Position numbers and translations under genes: made by a program
Source: DAIOEK01 sp963721445
GTDB taxonomy: Bacteria > Chloroflexota > Anaerolineae > Anaerolineales > Anaerolineaceae
Direction of reading: 5' to 3'
NCBI GenBank assembly: GCA_963721445.1
Contig: CAVRIZ010000005.1
Location: 1,798,001-1,862,000, forward strand
DNA: 64,000 nucleotides
Notes under the pieces: model-generated
Told to the model about the DNA's origin: nothing
The model's input: the letters and a program-made list of their open reading frames with translations, nothing else
Databases searched by the model: none
In this document: piece after piece, positions 61,444 through 64,000 of the stretch
Layout of the letters: every line of letters starts with the position of its first letter
How positions within the stretch are numbered: position 1 is the first letter of the stretch

Positions 61444-61891
61444 ATGGGAGCCCTTCTCAACAATAAGGTGCTTTTGTGTTGTTTGGCTGCGTGGCTGCTT
61501 GCCCAAACCCTGAAAATCCCAATTGATTACTATCGGACGAAAAAGATCCATTGGGGCTTGTGGTTCACCGCAGGTGGAATGCCCAGCTCCCACTCCGCCA
61601 TGATGACTGCCGCCACATTGGCGATCGGCCTATTCCATGGTTTTGACAATCCCCTGTTCGGGTTGGCGGTCGGCGTCAGTATGATCGTTATTTATGACGC
61701 CACCGGAGTCCGGCGACAGGCAGGAATGCAGGCACGCAAGATCAATGTATTGATTAATGAACTTCTCCAGGGGCATCCCATCAATGAAAAACAATTGAAA
61801 GAAGTACTGGGTCACACACCCCTTGAGGTGGCTGGCGGAGTGTTTTTAGGGTTGTCTGATCAGTCTTTTTGCCTGGCTGATCTGGAGATAA
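61444..61891 (+). CDS. Divergent PAP2/acid-phosphatase-like membrane protein (DUF212; YuiD-like), one frameshift
   Basis: A membrane protein of about 148 aa related to PAP2/haloperoxidase-like lipid phosphatases. It has the DUF212 landmarks GGMPSSHSA (about 41-49), YDATGVRRQAGMQA (about 82-95) and LGHTPLEVAGGVFLG. The frame as written ends QSFCLADLEIT at 61896. Skipping T 61855 (TTG T CTG) gives LGLLISLFAWLIWR, a proper final transmembrane helix, and TAA at 61889-61891. Four hydrophobic segments in all. Located three genes after xseA, nine bases downstream of xseB. Confidence 0.88.
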
Positions 61892-61920
61892 CCTAGATCT
61901 ATTCTACCAAAAGTTTATAA

Positions 61921-61961
61921 AATCCCCCGATGGCGACGATGCCAGGCTCGGGGGATTTTTT
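61921..61961 (+). terminator. Intrinsic terminator of xseAB unit
   Basis: Stem AATCCCCCGA / TCGGGGGATT (61921-61930 with 61948-61957), followed by TTTTTT. A weak T-run exists on the other strand too. Confidence 0.85.
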
Positions 61962-62054
61962 CTTGCATTTCCTATTCAAGTTCCTGTACACAGGGGCGAC
62001 TGACGACCTGATGGGAAACCAACAATATTGGAAATTTGGATTTGAGAAGAAAAC

Positions 62055-62810
62055 CTACCCAAAACGGCCTTCGACGTAGTCCTGGGTGCGGCGGTCTACC
62101 GGTTTGGTGAAGATATCTTTACCGGGGGCAGTCTCCACCAGTTCGCCCTGTAAAAAGAAGGCGCCAAAATCAGCGACCCGCGATGCCTGCTGAACGGAAT
62201 GGGGCGCCAGGATAATGGTGTATCTCTTCTTAAGATGCTGGAGCGAATCTTCGATCTTCGCGGTGGAAATTGGATCCAGACCGCTGGTGGGTTCATCCAA
62301 CAGGATGACGGTGGGATTCAATGCCAGGACTCGGGCAACGCAAAGACGCTGCTGTTGTCCGCCCGATAGGGCAAATCCGGATGAATCCAGCCGGTCATGT
62401 ACTTCATCCCATAGCACTGCATCTTTCAAGGTTTGTTCCACCACTTCATCCAATTTTGCCTTATCCGTGATGCCTGCCACTTCCAATCCGTAGGTGATAT
62501 TCTCTCGAATGGACATGGGCAGAGGGACCGGGCGCGCAAAAACCATTCCCACCTTTCGGCGGAGCTGCACCAGGTTGGTGGCAGGATCGAGTACATTGAT
62601 TCCGTCGACGATGATGGTCCCAGTGATATTGGTGACATCTGCCAGGTCGTTCAACCGATTGAGTGCTCGCAGCAAGGTGGATTTACCACCACCGGCGGGT
62701 CCGAACATAACGGTGATTTGATTGGCTGGAATCGAAAGAGTGACATCCTTCAGGCTTTCGGTGCCATCTGAGTACTGCAGTGAGAAGTGCTCTATCTCAA
62801 TAATATTCAT
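62055..62810 (-). CDS. pstB: Phosphate ABC transporter ATPase PstB
   Basis: The ATPase of the Pst phosphate importer, 251 aa. Walker A GPAGGGKST (about 36-44), signature LSGGQQQRLCVARVLALNP, Walker B VILLDEPTSGLD and H-loop APHSVQQASRVADFGAFFLQGELVE are present. The Q-loop reads MVFARPVPLPMSIRENI instead of the usual MVFQKPNPFPMSI, so the Q-loop Gln is an Ala. It directly follows pstA in the same direction with six bases between. Expression is probably phosphate-controlled, but no Pho box is visible in the window. Confidence 0.93.
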   Translation of the reverse strand: MNIIEIEHFSLQYSDGTESLKDVTLSIPANQITVMFGPAGGGKSTLLRALNRLNDLADVTNITGTIIVDGINVLDPATNLVQLRRKVGMVFARPVPLPMSIRENITYGLEVAGITDKAKLDEVVEQTLKDAVLWDEVHDRLDSSGFALSGGQQQRLCVARVLALNPTVILLDEPTSGLDPISTAKIEDSLQHLKKRYTIILAPHSVQQASRVADFGAFFLQGELVETAPGKDIFTKPVDRRTQDYVEGRFG

Positions 62811-62816
62811 GGTGTG

Positions 62817-63686
62817 TTACCACGGCCTCTTCGCTCGTGCCCTGGAACGGATAACGGATGCGATCAAATTCATCCCGACCACAAAAACCAGTAATACGAG
62901 AGCAGTTCCATATTGGATCTTGACCGGCATACCTGGCACTTGCGTGGAAATGACAAAAAGATGGTACGGAAGGGCCATCGTGGCATCCAGCGGGGAATGG
63001 GGCAGGCGGGGCAGGAAGAAGGTCGCACCGGTGAATAAAATTGGTGCGGTTTCACCTGCCGCTCGCTCCAACCCAAGGATGACCCCGGTCAGGATGCCCG
63101 GCAGGGACTGCGGCAACACGATCCGTCTGATCGTCTGCCAGCGGGTCGCCCCCAGGGAAGTGCTGACCACCCGGAAGCTGTTTGGAACCGATCGAAGAGC
63201 TTCCTCGCTGGTGGAAATGATCACCGGCAAGGTCATAATGGATAGTGTTAGACTGGCAGCCAGGATGCTAGTGCCGAGATTCAAGAACAGAACAAAGATA
63301 CCCAATCCGAACAGACCATACACGACCGATGGAATCCCCGCCAGGTTTGTTATGGCGATTCGGATCGCGCGAGTCCATCGGTTCTCGGAGGCATATTCAG
63401 CCAGATAGATGGCCGCCCCAATACCCAGCGGAACAGAAAAGAGGGCAGTACCCAGCGTTAGGTAAAGGGTGCCGACAATGGCCGGGAGGATCCCACCCTG
63501 CCGCATTCCGTCTTCGGGCATCTGGGTGAGGAAAGTCCAATTGATCGCCGGAAGTCCTTGTTTCAGGATATAAACAACCACAGCGATGATAGGTATCACA
63601 GTCAGGAGGGTCATGAACGTCATGCCGGCGAATCCGACCCGCTCGGTGATCCGTTTTCCTCTTGGGGTGTGCGTCAGATCTCTCAT
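62817..63686 (-). CDS. pstA: Phosphate ABC transporter permease PstA
   Basis: A 289-aa integral membrane permease. Landmarks are ITERVGFAGMTFMTLLTVIPIIAVVVYILKQGLPAINWTFLT, GGILPAIVGTLYLTLGTALFSVPLGIGAAIYLAEYA, AGIPSVVYGLFGLGIFV, and the EAA loop SLGATRWQTIRRIVLPQSLPGILTGVILGLERAAGETAPILFT. Six transmembrane helices are predicted. ATG 63686 overlaps the pstC stop by four bases (ATGA), so the two permeases are coupled; the longer in-frame start lies in pstC and is rejected. Confidence 0.94.
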   Translation of the reverse strand: MRDLTHTPRGKRITERVGFAGMTFMTLLTVIPIIAVVVYILKQGLPAINWTFLTQMPEDGMRQGGILPAIVGTLYLTLGTALFSVPLGIGAAIYLAEYASENRWTRAIRIAITNLAGIPSVVYGLFGLGIFVLFLNLGTSILAASLTLSIMTLPVIISTSEEALRSVPNSFRVVSTSLGATRWQTIRRIVLPQSLPGILTGVILGLERAAGETAPILFTGATFFLPRLPHSPLDATMALPYHLFVISTQVPGMPVKIQYGTALVLLVFVVGMNLIASVIRSRARAKRPW

Positions 63687-64000
63687 GAGAGGATCCTCTC
63701 CGACCGTTTGGGTTGCCGGAAGACAATCGCGGAAGCGGTAATATTTACAGCCAATGAGATCAGGAAGAGGATGATCCCGATCAGGAAGAGGACATGATAA
63801 TGGGTGGAACCAGTGGCCACTTCGCCCATCTCCGAGGCGACCGTAGCGGTCATGGTACGGACAGGCGCGAATAAGGAGAACCATTTGATCGGTAAGACAG
63901 GGGCGTTTCCTGTGACCATCATCACGGTCATGGTTTCTCCAATCGCACGCCCCACCCCCAGGATCACCGCGGTAAGTACACCCGAACGGGCAGCAGGGAG
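63683..64000 (-). CDS. pstC: Phosphate ABC transporter permease PstC, C-terminal part
   Basis: The gene continues beyond the right edge; the last 105 codons are here. SGVLTAVILGVGRAIGETMTVMMVTGNA is the PstC EAA-type loop (GxxRAxGETMAV), followed by MTATVASEMGEVATGSTHYHVLFLIGIILFLISLAVNITA and a short cytoplasmic tail KRSERILS. The stop overlaps the pstA start. Together with pstA and pstB this is a standard pstCAB order; pstS would be expected beyond the edge. Confidence 0.92.
   Translation of the reverse strand, partial: LPAARSGVLTAVILGVGRAIGETMTVMMVTGNAPVLPIKWFSLFAPVRTMTATVASEMGEVATGSTHYHVLFLIGIILFLISLAVNITASAIVFRQPKRSERILS

Noticed and set aside
1..64000. tRNA, rRNA or riboswitch genes
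   Set aside because: I looked for TTCGA-type T-arms with matching acceptor stems, ribosomal RNA signatures and known riboswitch cores and found none that I could support. Short ncRNAs may still be present.

Overview
The window looks like chromosomal DNA from a free-living, probably anaerobic bacterium of the Chloroflexota, most likely class Anaerolineae. This is an inference from gene content and style: M16 peptidases, proteins with long Thr/Pro-rich linkers after one membrane anchor, two large family-5 solute-binding lipoproteins, small lipoprotein c-type cytochromes, a GatCAB amidotransferase, and several starts without a Shine-Dalgarno. No rRNA, tRNA or CRISPR array was recognised.

Layout. 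0-12 kb holds housekeeping and redox genes: two M16 peptidases, a ferredoxin-NADP reductase-like flavoprotein, an M19 dipeptidase, ribosomal protein S1, a second flavoprotein, a chelatase I/D gene pair joined by an A9 slippery run, a cyclic-nucleotide-binding protein coupled to a NifU-like protein, and an OsmC protein. 12-21 kb is a peptide/nickel-type ABC uptake operon (two ATPases, binding protein, internal terminator, two permeases), followed by a cytochrome and a second binding protein. 21-29.4 kb has dnaG and the primary sigma factor, membrane-anchored hypotheticals, DegV and three exported lipoproteins. 29.4-37.2 kb is a GC-rich, one-directional phage-like cassette: portal, fused protease/major capsid protein, holin-like protein, GH25 lysozyme and putative connector/tail proteins. 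It has its own promoter and palindromic operator but no terminase, tape measure, integrase or repressor. 37.5-41.3 kb is an AT-richer accessory island with HicAB, a Panacea-type toxin-antitoxin pair and methyltransferase debris. 41.4-48.8 kb holds mixed membrane and metabolic genes, including a small XRE-regulated operon, separated by repeat mosaics. 49-64 kb returns to core functions: dnaK, a C39-like peptidase, a glycosyltransferase, a cadherin-like surface protein, gatC-gatA-gatB, HIT, xseAB, an acid phosphatase/vanadium-dependent haloperoxidase-like membrane protein, and pstC-pstA-pstB running off the end.

The oddest global property is reading-frame breakage. At least sixteen single-base shifts, all requiring one base to be skipped (+1), interrupt thirteen otherwise well conserved genes, including dnaG and gatB (twice). 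Repairing each restores family-typical sequence. The only shift in the opposite direction is the chelatase gene, at a textbook A_AAA_AAA heptamer. Systematic insertion error in the assembly is the simplest cause of the +1 set. The chelatase case stands apart and is a good candidate for programmed frameshifting.
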